A stretch of 64,000 nucleotides of DNA from Nguyenibacter vanlangensis (GCF_038719015.1 NZ_CP152276.1:816001-880000); one strand, 5' to 3'. Positions 27,993-36,505 are shown, counted from the first letter of the stretch. Notes: generated by a model not told the origin, from the sequence alone. Numbers and translations are program-made.

Positions 27993-28994
27993 TCAGCCGG
28001 ACTGGGTGGGCGGATCGGTCCGGAAGTACCCGGCCGTCATGGCGATGTGGTACAGGCCCGCCGGCGCGGTATTGCCGATGGTCCGCGGCACCGGCGCGCC
28101 CAGCATCTCGAAGGCCGTGGCATAGAGCCCGCACAGCCGCTCCTCGCCGATCAGGACCGTGGGCAGCATGTCCGGCCGCTCGGCCAGGCCGGCACGGATC
28201 TCGTCGCCCACCAGCAGGCCGGACAGATAATCGCGCGTCTCGGCGGCACCGACCGCCCCGCTCAGGAACAGGCTGCGCGCCGAGAACAGCAGCGGCCCCA
28301 CCCCCTGGCGCGACTGCGCGGCCGCCCGCACCCCCTGGCGGAAGGCAAGCCGGGCGGCATCCTCGGTCGCGGGGGGCACGCCCTCGCCGGGACGGCCCAG
28401 GATGCTGTGGCGCGACAGCACGGCGAAGAGTTCACCGGTCATCGCGGTGTGGAACCCGACGATCCGCCCGGCCCGCACCGTGGCCCATTTGGAATGGGTG
28501 CCGGGCAGGATCAGGGTCGCGGCGTCGGCCAGTTCGGGATACAGCGCCAACGCGCCGACGATCTGCGTCTCCTCGCCGCGCATGACGTCGGGAACCGGGT
28601 GAATCTGCCGCACTCCAGGCACGATGCCCGGCATCGCGCGCCCGGCCGGCCGCACCAGCGCACGGGCCAGCGCCGCCGCGTCGGCCGGACAATCGACATA
28701 GGCGACCTCGTGCCAGCCGCTCGCGCTGCCGACCATGCCGCAGGCGATCAGCTTCAGCCCGGCATCGCCGTTCAGGTCGGCCAGCAGCCTGGCCAGCGCG
28801 GCCGGGAATCCGCCATCGGGCAGGTTGAGAATGCCCCAGGGCGCCTGCGCCTCGGCCAACACCGCGCCGGTGGCCGACATGCGCCATGCGCGAAGCGACG
28901 AGGTGCCCCAATCGATCCCGATCAGCGCCCCCGCCGCCGGATCGCCCCTCATGTCGGGCGGCATGTCGGGCGGCGCGTCATGACGCTGCGACAT
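27993..28994 (-). CDS. dgoK: 2-dehydro-3-deoxygalactonokinase
   Basis: DgoK phosphorylates KDGal at C6 with ATP before aldol cleavage. The product (333 residues from 28994) has the family start GIDWGTSSLRAWRM. It also has ACGMVGSASGWHEV, the phosphate/metal loop LPGTHSKWATV and GFHTAMTGELFAVL, as in E. coli DgoK. The start at 28994 overlaps the end of the iclR gene by 17 bases. ATGs at 28964 and 28952, in a 12-bp repeat, would drop 10 or 14 residues and are also possible. Confidence 0.94.
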   Translation of the reverse strand: MSQRHDAPPDMPPDMRGDPAAGALIGIDWGTSSLRAWRMSATGAVLAEAQAPWGILNLPDGGFPAALARLLADLNGDAGLKLIACGMVGSASGWHEVAYVDCPADAAALARALVRPAGRAMPGIVPGVRQIHPVPDVMRGEETQIVGALALYPELADAATLILPGTHSKWATVRAGRIVGFHTAMTGELFAVLSRHSILGRPGEGVPPATEDAARLAFRQGVRAAAQSRQGVGPLLFSARSLFLSGAVGAAETRDYLSGLLVGDEIRAGLAERPDMLPTVLIGEERLCGLYATAFEMLGAPVPRTIGNTAPAGLYHIAMTAGYFRTDPPTQSG

Positions 28995-29844
28995 CGGACC
29001 GCCATCCCAGCCTGGCCGACACGTCTCGCGCAGCGCGGCGCACGACCGGGGCCAGGGCATCCATCCGCTCGCGCGACAGATAGGGCGTGGCGCTGGCGAC
29101 GCTCAGCGCCGCGACGATCGCCCCCTGCCCATCGCGCACCGGGGCGGCGACGCAGCGGATTCCGACCTCGTTGTCCTCCAGGTCGAACACGCAGCCGCTC
29201 GCCCGATAGGCGCGCATGCGCTCCAGCCACGACGCCCAGTCCCGCGGAGACCGTTCGCCGGCGCCGCCGGATGCCTGACCGGACGATGTCTGATCAGACG
29301 GGGCCGGATCGGAAAGGCCGGACTCATACAGCGCCCGCCATTCCTCTTCGGACAGGTCCAGCATCAGGGCGCGCCCCACCCCGGTCAGGGCCAGTTTCAT
29401 GCGCTGCCCGACCCGCGAGCGCATTTCCAGCCCGCGCTGCCCGGGAATCTTGTCCAGGTACAGGACTTCAGCACCCGCGCGGACGCCCAGATGCACCGTA
29501 TCCTGCGTTTCGGCCCCCAGCCGCTCGGCAACGGGACGCGCCAGCGTCGCCAGCGCGGATTCGGCGCCGGCCCGCTGGCCCAGGGCCGCCAGCCGCAGCC
29601 CGAGCGTATAGGTCCCCCCCGCCTCCTGCTGCAGCCAGCCCAGCCGCGCCAGCGCGCTCACGATCCGCTGGGTGGTACTGCGGGTGCAGCCCGTCGCGGC
29701 GGCGATGGCGGCCAGGGTCCGGCGCCCGGCGGCCACGGCGTCGATCACCGCGATCCCGCGTTCCAGCGCCTGCGTGCCGGTTGCCGCGACACTCCTGGTA
29801 TCGACGACGCCGGCATCGGCAATTCTGGCATTCCCATCGGCCAT
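28978..29844 (-). CDS. IclR-family transcriptional regulator
   Basis: The 288-residue product has an N-terminal winged helix (ALERGIAVIDAVAAG, then ATGCTRSTTQRIVSAL) and a C-terminal IclR ligand domain with HLGVRAGAEVLYLDK. The domain ends in AALSVASATPYLSRERM. The start at 29844 follows GGGAGGATGCG. It is the first gene of the galactonate operon and overlaps dgoK, so it most likely controls it and itself. E. coli uses a GntR-family DgoR for the same pathway, so a different regulator has been recruited here. A Gly/Ser-rich insertion of about 25 residues lies in the ligand domain. Confidence 0.9.
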   Translation of the reverse strand: MADGNARIADAGVVDTRSVAATGTQALERGIAVIDAVAAGRRTLAAIAAATGCTRSTTQRIVSALARLGWLQQEAGGTYTLGLRLAALGQRAGAESALATLARPVAERLGAETQDTVHLGVRAGAEVLYLDKIPGQRGLEMRSRVGQRMKLALTGVGRALMLDLSEEEWRALYESGLSDPAPSDQTSSGQASGGAGERSPRDWASWLERMRAYRASGCVFDLEDNEVGIRCVAAPVRDGQGAIVAALSVASATPYLSRERMDALAPVVRRAARDVSARLGWRSDVAAS

Positions 29845-29884
29845 CGCATCCTCCCTGCCCCATCGGATTAGGCCCGACACGGCG

Positions 29885-29925
29885 ACAATTCAATATATGA
29901 GACATTTAACCACATTATGGGAAAC
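29885..29925 (-). promoter_or_regulatory. Probable promoter/operator of the galactonate operon
   Basis: An AT-rich pocket (29887-29920) lies 41-76 bases ahead of the iclR start. On the minus strand it reads through TAATGTGG, TTAAATG, TCATATATTGA, giving a good -10-like TATATT. Partly symmetric TCA-N5-TGA sequence makes it a candidate regulator site. This is inferred from position and composition only. Confidence 0.35.
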
Positions 29926-29970
29926 CTCGGCGCAAACCAAACGAAACGGCGGTTTCCCGGGGCCGAAACG

Positions 29971-30018
29971 CAAAGACCCCCGGCAGCCGGGTCAGGTGAC
30001 CGGCCGCCGGGGGTCTTC
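29971..30018. terminator. Long nested palindrome, probable yajC terminator
   Basis: AAGACCCCCGGC at 29972-29983 pairs with GCCGGGGGTCTT at 30005-30016. The interior CCGGGTCAGGTGACCGG can form its own hairpin. It lies just after the yajC stop on the minus strand, where it is followed by only three T. It therefore looks like a terminator with a weak U tract, or a cruciform-type processing site. Confidence 0.6.
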
Positions 30019-30044
30019 AACTTCTCGGGAAATGGCGCGTGCGG

Positions 30045-30425
30045 TCAGCCCGCCTTGGCGCCGGTATCATTGGCCGGCTTGGACGCGCTGCTGACCACCG
30101 AGCTGATGGTCTCGCGCAGGACGGTCACCCGCACGTTCGGGGCGATCTCGACCTCGATCTCGTTCGAATCCTCGCGCACCTTCTGCACCACGGCGATGAT
30201 TCCCCCGGCCGTCAGCACCCGGTCGCCACGGCGCAGCGCGGCGAGCTGGCTGCGCAACTGCTTCTGCTTCTGCTGCTGGGGACGGATCAGGATAAAATAA
30301 AATATAACGAACATCGCGACATAGGGCAGGATGCTCATCAATCCGCCCGCGCTGAGGAATCCGCCCTCGCCGCCGGCCGTCTGGGCATGGGCCGGCGTGA
30401 TCAGAAAGTCGGAGAGAAGGGTCAT
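30045..30425 (-). CDS. yajC: Preprotein translocase subunit YajC
   Basis: YajC is a small inner membrane partner of SecDF-SecYEG. The 126-residue product has one N-terminal helix (MFVIFYFILIRPQQQKQKQ) followed by the conserved cytoplasmic core LRSQLAALRRGDRVLTAGGI and VEIAPNVRVTVLRETIS. A Gly-rich leader precedes the helix. The secD and secF genes that often follow it are not adjacent here; a terminator-like palindrome follows instead. Confidence 0.95.
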   Translation of the reverse strand: MTLLSDFLITPAHAQTAGGEGGFLSAGGLMSILPYVAMFVIFYFILIRPQQQKQKQLRSQLAALRRGDRVLTAGGIIAVVQKVREDSNEIEVEIAPNVRVTVLRETISSVVSSASKPANDTGAKAG

Positions 30426-30567
30426 GTCGTGTGATTCCGGCCGTCATTATTGGGTTGCGGGCTGCGGCACTGGACCATAGTTTTCGCCCGTCTCCCGTCA
30501 AGGCGTCGGTTCGCCGCCCGTGCGAAGCGGGGCCGCCGATCGTCCGATCATATGGAAGTCAGCCTCG

Positions 30568-31446
30568 ATGGACCCTGCCCTGCTTTCGCTTCTGGACCGG
30601 ATCGCCTCGGCGCTGGAACGGCTCTCTCCCGCGCCGGCGACCCTGGCGGGCCTGGATAGCGCCGACGCCTTCGTCTGGCACCCCGAGCGGGGCTGCCTGG
30701 CCCCGGTCGCGCAGGTGGCGCACGTCGCCATCGACCTGCTGCAGGGGGTCGAGGCGCAACGCAGGCTGATCCTGGACAATACGCTGCATTTCGCGCGCGG
30801 CCTGCCGGCGAACAACGCCATACTGTGGGGCGCGCGCGGCATGGGCAAGTCGTCGCTGGTCAAGGCGGCCCATGCGCAGGCCAACCTGGTCGACGGCCAG
30901 CCCCCCCGGGCCGGACAGGCGCGGCTGGCGCTGATCGAGATCCAGCGCGAGGACCTGTCGACCCTGCCCGACCTGCTGGCCCTGCTGCGCGGCGCGGCGC
31001 GGCGCTTCATCGTCTTCTGCGACGACCTGTCCTTCGAAAGCGAGGACGCGGACTACAAGGCGCTGAAATCAGTGCTGGATGGCGGCATTTCCGGCCGGCC
31101 CGAGAATGTCCTGTTCTATGCCACCTCGAACCGCCGCCACCTGATGCCGCGCGACATGATCGAGAACGAGCGTTCGACCGCCATCAACCCGTCCGAGGCG
31201 GTCGAGGAAAAGGTCTCGCTCTCCGACCGGTTCGGGCTGTGGATCGGCTTTCATCATTGCGCACAGGACGTATTTGCCGACATGGTCCGCGCCTATGCGC
31301 GGGCCCGCGCGCTGCCGATCGCGGATGACGACCTGCAGCGCCGCGCCAATGCCTGGTCGGTCGGTCGCGGCGGGCGCTCCGGCCGCGTGGCCTACCAGTT
31401 CATCGAGGACCTGACGGCCGAACTGGCGCCGCCGGCGGCGACTTGA
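30568..31446 (+). CDS. DUF815-family AAA ATPase
   Basis: The 292-residue product has a Walker A motif (WGARGMGKSSLVKA) and a Walker B-like FIVFCDDLSFE. NVLFYATSNRRHLMPRDM serves as the sensor region, and DRFGLWIGFHHC and GRSGRVAYQF follow, all typical of DUF815. The family is widespread in proteobacteria but its job is unknown. The ATG at 30568 has GGAAGTC upstream; a frame from 30520 adds 16 residues. It is divergent from yajC, a recurrent arrangement that may reflect a link to export, but that is speculation. Confidence 0.9.
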   Translation: MDPALLSLLDRIASALERLSPAPATLAGLDSADAFVWHPERGCLAPVAQVAHVAIDLLQGVEAQRRLILDNTLHFARGLPANNAILWGARGMGKSSLVKAAHAQANLVDGQPPRAGQARLALIEIQREDLSTLPDLLALLRGAARRFIVFCDDLSFESEDADYKALKSVLDGGISGRPENVLFYATSNRRHLMPRDMIENERSTAINPSEAVEEKVSLSDRFGLWIGFHHCAQDVFADMVRAYARARALPIADDDLQRRANAWSVGRGGRSGRVAYQFIEDLTAELAPPAAT

Positions 31447-31518
31447 CGCAATCGCATACCTGCCCTTGACTTTGGGGATGGGCCACCCCAGGCGCCTGCC
31501 TCGAACGCAAGAGAGACG

Positions 31519-32598
31519 ATGAACCAGATTTTTTCGACGGACGGCATTTCCCAGCCCGATCGCACCCACGTGGGCGATCTGCGGCGGGTACGCGCCAATC
31601 CCGGTTTCTGGTACCCCGTCGCCTGGTCGCGCGAGCTGAAGCCCGGCAAGACCATCGGCGTCCGCTATGCCGGCCAGCCCATCGCGCTGGTCCGCCCGCA
31701 CGAAGGCGCGGTCTTCGCGCTGGAGGATCGCTGCGCTCACCGCCAGGTGCCGCTCAGCAAGGGGCAGGTCAAGGGCCAGTCGGTCCAGTGCTGCTATCAT
31801 GGCTGGGCCTATGGCCGCTCGGGACGGTGCATCGATGTCCCCTACCTGGGCAAGGGCAAGCTGCCGAACGGGGTGCGGACCTATCCGTGCCGCGAGCAGG
31901 ACGGGCTGATCTTCGTCTTTCCCGGCGATCCGGCACGGGCCGGGGACATGCCCCTGCCGCCCCTGGCGCAGGCCGCGAACCCGCACTACAAGACCCGCCG
32001 CTTCGGCCGGCACGTCAAATGCCATTACAGTTTCATGCATGAAAACCTGATGGATATGAACCATCAATTCATGCACATGAAACAGATGGGCCAGATGAAG
32101 CCCCGCTTCCTGGGGCAGGATCGCGGCCCGGGCATGGTCGAGGCGCGCTACAGCTTCGCCCGCACCGGCGGCAGGCAGCCGCTCGGCGAAGCCCTGGTGT
32201 TCGGCCAGAAGCGCGACAACAGCGCCCGCTTCGCCCATCGCGACGTCATGACGATCCGCACCGAGTACCCGTACCAGACGCTCAGGATCCAGACCGGGGA
32301 CGAGCCGCCGGTGATGGATCTGTGGATCGTCTATGTGCCGCAGGACGACGCCCAGATGACCAACCGGGTCTTCGGCCTGCTGTCGATCAAGCGGCCCAAA
32401 ATCCCCGGCCTGCTGGACGCCGCATGGCCGTTCCTGGTGGCCTTCACCGAGCGGATCTTCCGCGAGGACCGCGAGATCGTCGAACTGGAACAGGCGGCAT
32501 GGGACGCGCAGGGCGGCGACCACAACCAGGAAGTCTTTCCGGTCATCTGCGCCCTGCGCGCGCTTCTGGCCGAATGCGGCATCCCGGCGGATGCTTGA
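31519..32598 (+). CDS. Rieske [2Fe-2S] oxygenase, alpha-subunit type
   Basis: The 359-residue product has a Rieske cluster site CAHRQVPLSKG then CCYHGWAYG (C-x-H and C-x2-H). A mononuclear iron site lies in HENLMDMNHQFMHMKQ, where Asn/Asp and two His are placed as in ring-hydroxylating and pheophorbide a oxygenase-like enzymes. No ferredoxin, reductase or beta subunit gene is near, so it must borrow electron donors. The substrate is unknown; family members act on aromatics, sterols or methoxy groups. A good ribosome binding site (AGAGAGACG) precedes the ATG. Confidence 0.88.
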   Translation: MNQIFSTDGISQPDRTHVGDLRRVRANPGFWYPVAWSRELKPGKTIGVRYAGQPIALVRPHEGAVFALEDRCAHRQVPLSKGQVKGQSVQCCYHGWAYGRSGRCIDVPYLGKGKLPNGVRTYPCREQDGLIFVFPGDPARAGDMPLPPLAQAANPHYKTRRFGRHVKCHYSFMHENLMDMNHQFMHMKQMGQMKPRFLGQDRGPGMVEARYSFARTGGRQPLGEALVFGQKRDNSARFAHRDVMTIRTEYPYQTLRIQTGDEPPVMDLWIVYVPQDDAQMTNRVFGLLSIKRPKIPGLLDAAWPFLVAFTERIFREDREIVELEQAAWDAQGGDHNQEVFPVICALRALLAECGIPADA

Positions 32599-32643
32599 CG
32601 CCATGGACCGGGCCGTCCGCCGGACCGCGCACAGGCCGCCGGC

Positions 32644-33684
32644 ATGACGATCGATCTCGGCGAATCCCGTCTCGGTGCGGCGCTGCAGGCCGGCCCGTAT
32701 CGCCTGCGGCCGCTGCATGCGTCCGACGCCGGCACCATGCACCGCCTGGTAAATGACTGGAGCGTGATCCGCATGCTCAGCCGGGTGCCGTTCCCCTATC
32801 CGCGCGAACTGACGGATGAATGGATCGCCGCGACCCATGACCTGTCGCGGCGGGGAACGGCCTATCATTTCGCCATCACCCACCCCGAATCGGACAGCCC
32901 CGATTCGCTGATCGGCTGCATCGGGGTGCGCCTCGACAAGGCGACGCGGTCGGCCAGCGTGGGCTACTGGATCGGCCGCCCCTACTGGAATCGCAAGGTC
33001 GCATCCACCACCGTCGGCCGCATCGCCCGCTGGGCGCTGGCCGGCCTGCCGATCGAACGGATCGCGGCCGCGGTCGCGCACGACAACCCGGCCTCGATCG
33101 CCGTGCTGCGGCGGGTCGGATTTCGCGAAACCGGATCGGGGCGGCAGGATTTCGTCTCGCGCGGCGGGGACCATCCCGTCCTGCTGTTCGAGGCGACACG
33201 CACCGATCTGGAACTGGACATGCCGGACATGGATGACGCCGCCGAAACCGGGATCGATCCCGCCTCCACCCAGGGCCGGGCGCAAAAGCGGATGGTGCTG
33301 GTCGCCGCCGTGGCATTGGTCGACACCGACGGCCGCGTGCTGCTGGCCCGCCGGCCCGAAGGCAAGGCGATGGCCGGCCTGTGGGAATTTCCCGGCGGCA
33401 AGGTCGAAGCCGGCGAAACCCCCGAATCCGCGCTGGTCCGCGAACTGGACGAGGAGCTGGGCCTGGACGTCACCCGCTCGTGCCTCGCGCCCTATACGTT
33501 CGTGTCGCATGATTACGGGCATTTCCATCTGCTGATGCCCGTCTATCTGTGCCGGCGCTGGAAGAACACGCCCCGCCCCCGTGAAGGACAGACCCTGGCC
33601 TGGGTCCGGGGGCAGGACCTGTCCCTCTACCCGATGCCCGAGGCCGATCTGCCGCTGATCCCGCTGCTGCGCGATCTTCTGTAA
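32644..33684 (+). CDS. Fused GNAT acetyltransferase and MutT-type Nudix hydrolase
   Basis: The 346-residue product joins two domains. Residues about 15-190 are a GNAT of the RimJ/RimL type: [45 protein letters not shown]. Residues about 215-346 are a Nudix hydrolase like Mut[33 protein letters not shown], and RELDEELGL completing the Nudix box. The C-terminal half probably removes oxidised nucleotides such as 8-oxo-dGTP. The acetylation target of the first half is unknown. Such fusions are, to my knowledge, seen in acetic acid bacteria. The 45-base gap behind the Rieske gene suggests co-transcription. Confidence 0.9.
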   Translation: MTIDLGESRLGAALQAGPYRLRPLHASDAGTMHRLVNDWSVIRMLSRVPFPYPRELTDEWIAATHDLSRRGTAYHFAITHPESDSPDSLIGCIGVRLDKATRSASVGYWIGRPYWNRKVASTTVGRIARWALAGLPIERIAAAVAHDNPASIAVLRRVGFRETGSGRQDFVSRGGDHPVLLFEATRTDLELDMPDMDDAAETGIDPASTQGRAQKRMVLVAAVALVDTDGRVLLARRPEGKAMAGLWEFPGGKVEAGETPESALVRELDEELGLDVTRSCLAPYTFVSHDYGHFHLLMPVYLCRRWKNTPRPREGQTLAWVRGQDLSLYPMPEADLPLIPLLRDLL

Positions 33685-33707
33685 AGGCTATCTGCAAAGG
33701 CCAAAGG

Positions 33708-34625
33708 CTACAGCACGATCGAGCGCGCCAGCGTGAACGCCGCCTGCCTCTGGCCGGGAATGCTGGTGCCGAACGCGAACAGCCCGCCGGTCAGCGGTTC
33801 CTGGTCCAGTTGCGCGGGCGACAGACCCTTGCGCGCGGTGGTGACGAAGACGGTGCGGTAATCCGGACCGCCGAACGCGACCTTGGTGACGTTGCGCGCC
33901 GGCAGCGGAATCGGGTCCACCCGCGTTCCGTCGGGCGCCAGCCGCTCGATGCGCCCCCCCTGCCAGACCCCGACCCACAGGAAGCCCGCGCTGTCGACCG
34001 CGATCCCGTCGGGATACCCATCCGCCAGCGTCGCGAAGACCCGGCGATTCGACAGCCCGCCCGCATCGTCGACGTCGAAGGCGAAGATCGTCTGCGCCGG
34101 GGAGTGATTATGGTACAGCGTGCGCCCGTCCGGCGACAAAGCGGGGCCGTTGCTGACGATATAGCCCTCGTCCTGCCGATGGATGCGCAAACGGCCGGCC
34201 TCCTGGGTCACGGCGTACAGCGACCCGGTAGGGCTGGTCTCGGCATCGTGCATGGTGCCGAACCACAGGCGGCCCAGGCGATCGACATGTCCGTCATTGA
34301 TCCGGTTGTCCGGCAGTTCGGCCTCGACCAGCAGATCGAGGTTGAAGCGGCCGGTAGCCGGATCGAAGCGGTGCAGCCCGTCCTTCAGCCCGCAGAGAAA
34401 CGTACCGTCGGACAGCGGCACCAGGAAGCCCGGCCTGTTCGGCGCCTCCCATGACGTGGTCTCGCCACTTTCCGGACGGTAGCGATGGATCGCCCGGCCG
34501 ACGATATCGACGAAATAGAGCGCCTGCTCGCCCTCGGCCCAGACGGGCCCCTCGCCCAGCGTGGCACGCAGATCCCAGACGCATCGCGGCGCACCGCAGA
34601 CTGGTCCCTTCATCATCGCACTCAT
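33708..34625 (-). CDS. SMP-30/gluconolactonase family lactonase
   Basis: The 305-residue product is a six-bladed propeller of the SMP-30 family. The first metal ligand Glu lies in LGEGPVWAEGE, NRINDGHVDRLGRLWFGTM supplies the Asn/Asp region, and NGPALSPDGRTLYHNHS and GYPDGIAVDSAGFLWVG follow. These enzymes hydrolyse sugar-acid lactones with a divalent metal. Lying 4 kb from a galactonate operon that lacks a lactonase, it could open galactono-1,4-lactone; this link is inferred. The first ATG (34625) and others at residues 4 and 5 are all possible starts. Confidence 0.88.
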   Translation of the reverse strand: MSAMMKGPVCGAPRCVWDLRATLGEGPVWAEGEQALYFVDIVGRAIHRYRPESGETTSWEAPNRPGFLVPLSDGTFLCGLKDGLHRFDPATGRFNLDLLVEAELPDNRINDGHVDRLGRLWFGTMHDAETSPTGSLYAVTQEAGRLRIHRQDEGYIVSNGPALSPDGRTLYHNHSPAQTIFAFDVDDAGGLSNRRVFATLADGYPDGIAVDSAGFLWVGVWQGGRIERLAPDGTRVDPIPLPARNVTKVAFGGPDYRTVFVTTARKGLSPAQLDQEPLTGGLFAFGTSIPGQRQAAFTLARSIVL

Positions 34626-34627
34626 CC

Positions 34628-34675
34628 CCTCTGGCCCCGATCACCTCTGGCCCCCATCGCCTCTGGCCTTGCCCG
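34628..34675. repeat. 16-bp tandem repeat between lactonase and CinA-type genes
   Basis: CCTCTGGCC begins at 34628, 34644 and 34660, giving three units of 16 bases in the divergent spacer just upstream of both genes, where promoters would be expected. Confidence 0.8.
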
Positions 34676-34737
34676 GTCACGGCGATCATAATGCAAACCC
34701 GTCCACTGTTCTGCCACCGGAAATGGGGGCCACGCAC

Positions 34738-35493
34738 ATGAACCCGACCGCCTGCATCCTGGTCATCGGCAACGAGATATTGTCGGGCCGTACCCAGGAC
34801 GTGAACGTGCAATATATCGCGCGGCGCCTGGCGGAACTGGGCATCACCCTGGCCGAGGTACGGATCATCCCCGACCGGCGGCCGGTGATCGTGGACACGA
34901 TCGTCGCCGCCCGCGCGGCGTTCGATCATGTCTTCACCACCGGCGGCATCGGCCCGACCCATGACGACATCACCGCGCCCTGCGTGGCCGAGGCGTTCGG
35001 CTTGCCCTGGGTCATCCATCCCGAGACGTTCCGCCTGCTGGAGGCCCATTTCCCCCAGGGCGAATTCAACGCGGCGCGCCAGCGCATGGCAACCCTGCCC
35101 CAGGGCGCCGTGCCCATTCCCAACCCGGTGTCCTCCGCCCCCGGCTTCAGCATCGGCAACGTCCATGTCCTGGCCGGCGTGCCGCGCATCATGCGCGCGA
35201 TGTTCGAGGAACTGGCCCCGTCCCTGCGTCACGGCACCCCGGTCGCATCGCAGAGCTGGCATGCGCTGGGACTGTACGAAGGCGCCCTGGCCGCGGGCCT
35301 GACGGACATCCAGGAGCGTTTTCCCGGCCTCGATATCGGGTCCTACCCGTTCCGTCGTCCGGACGGGCGGGGCGGGGTGACGCTGGTCAGCAAGGGCCTC
35401 GATCCCGCCCAGGTGCGGGCGGCGGCGGACGCGGTGCAGGCCCTGATCGCGCAACTGGGCTGCACCCCGATCGAGGGCGAGCCCCCACCCTGA
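34738..35493 (+). CDS. Stand-alone CinA/MoaB-type molybdopterin-binding domain protein
   Basis: The 251-residue product matches the N-terminal COG1058 domain of CinA: CILVIGNEILSGRTQDVN, TTGGIGPTHDDIT, and AGVPRIMRAMFE. The C-terminal nicotinamide-nucleotide amidase domain is absent. Full CinA is about 410 residues, so this is the single-domain form common in alphaproteobacteria. It probably retains the ADP-ribose pyrophosphatase-type activity described for that domain, which is an inference. An ATG 15 bases upstream (34723) is an alternative start. Confidence 0.88.
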   Translation: MNPTACILVIGNEILSGRTQDVNVQYIARRLAELGITLAEVRIIPDRRPVIVDTIVAARAAFDHVFTTGGIGPTHDDITAPCVAEAFGLPWVIHPETFRLLEAHFPQGEFNAARQRMATLPQGAVPIPNPVSSAPGFSIGNVHVLAGVPRIMRAMFEELAPSLRHGTPVASQSWHALGLYEGALAAGLTDIQERFPGLDIGSYPFRRPDGRGGVTLVSKGLDPAQVRAAADAVQALIAQLGCTPIEGEPPP

Positions 35494-35509
35494 CGCCATG
35501 GCCGAAGCG

Positions 35510-35529
35510 GGGGCCTGAAACAGGGCCCC
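35510..35529. terminator. Stem-loop between convergent cinA-type gene and accA
   Basis: GGGGCC and GGCCCC (35510-35515 and 35524-35529) form a short hairpin in the 55-base gap between two convergent stops. It lacks a T tract, so its role as a terminator is only possible. Confidence 0.35.
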
Positions 35530-35548
35530 AAAGGCGGCCCCGGGGCGA

Positions 35549-36505
35549 TCAGCTCAGGCCGTCGCGTCCCATCGCCATGAATTTCTCGCGCCGCTGCGCG
35601 ATGCGTGCCTGCGGGTCCAGCGCCGCCAGGGGCGGCAGTTCGGCGGCGATCGCATCGCCCACCGCGCGGATCGTCGCCTCGGGATCGCGCTGGGCGCCGC
35701 CCAGCGGCTCGGGGATGATGCGGTCGATCAGGCCCAGTTGCAGCAGGTCCTGCGCCGTCAGCTTCAACGCGTCGGCGGCGCTGGTGGCCTGCTTCGGATC
35801 GCGCCAGAGGATCGAGGCGCAGGCCTCGGGCGAGATCACGGAATAGATCGCGTGCTCCAGCATCATCACCCGGTCGCCCGCGCCCAGCGCCACGGCGCCG
35901 CCCGAACCGCCCTCGCCGATCACGGTGGCGATCACCGGCACCGGCGCGGCCAGGCAGAGATCGATCGACCGCGCGATCGCTTCGGCCTGGCCCCGGGCCT
36001 CGGCATCGATTCCTGGCCAGGCGCCCGCCGTATCGATAAAGGTCAGGATCGGCATGTCGAACCGCCCCGCCAGGTCCATCAGGCGCTGCGCCTTGCGATA
36101 GCCCTCGGGCCGCGCCATGCCGAAATTATGCTCCAGCCTGGTATCCAGGTCCGCGCCGCGCTCGGTGCCGATCACCACGACCGGACGGCCCTGGAAACGC
36201 CCGAGCCCGCCGACCACCGCCTTGTCCTCGGCGAACAGCCGGTCGCCGGCCAGCGGGGTGAAGTCCTCGATCAGCGTGCCGATGTAATCGACCGCGTGCG
36301 GACGCTGCGCATGCCGGGCCACCTGCACCTTCTGCCACGGGGTCAGCTTGGCATAGGCCGCGCGCAACTGCTTATCCGCCTTGTCCGTCAGGCGGGCGAT
36401 CTCTTCGGCGAGGTTGATACCGTCGGGACCGGACATCTTGCGAAGCTCGTCGATCTTGTCCTCAAGCTCGGCGACGGGTTTTTCGAAATCTAGAAACTGG
36501 CGCAT
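35549..36505 (-). CDS. accA: Acetyl-CoA carboxylase carboxyltransferase subunit alpha
   Basis: AccA with AccD transfers the carboxyl group from carboxybiotin to acetyl-CoA, giving malonyl-CoA for fatty acids. The 318-residue product starts MRQFLDFEKPVAELEDKI and has ARHAQRPHAVDYIGTL. The CoA/oxyanion region reads IDTAGAWPGIDAEARGQAEAI, and GEGGSGGAVALGAGDRVMML follows. Length and motifs are typical. It lies just downstream of xerD on the same strand, a usual alphaproteobacterial order. Confidence 0.97.
   Translation of the reverse strand: MRQFLDFEKPVAELEDKIDELRKMSGPDGINLAEEIARLTDKADKQLRAAYAKLTPWQKVQVARHAQRPHAVDYIGTLIEDFTPLAGDRLFAEDKAVVGGLGRFQGRPVVVIGTERGADLDTRLEHNFGMARPEGYRKAQRLMDLAGRFDMPILTFIDTAGAWPGIDAEARGQAEAIARSIDLCLAAPVPVIATVIGEGGSGGAVALGAGDRVMMLEHAIYSVISPEACASILWRDPKQATSAADALKLTAQDLLQLGLIDRIIPEPLGGAQRDPEATIRAVGDAIAAELPPLAALDPQARIAQRREKFMAMGRDGLS

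Noticed and set aside
26157..29900. A 1247-codon open frame on the plus strand across the galactonate operon
   Set aside because: It is antisense to five genes with clear catalytic motifs. Its product is Arg/His/Gln/Ala-rich without domains, typical of a mirror frame in high-GC DNA.
31069..33528. An 819-codon minus-strand frame opposite the Rieske and GNAT-Nudix genes
   Set aside because: It covers parts of three well-supported plus-strand genes and has no recognisable protein feature.
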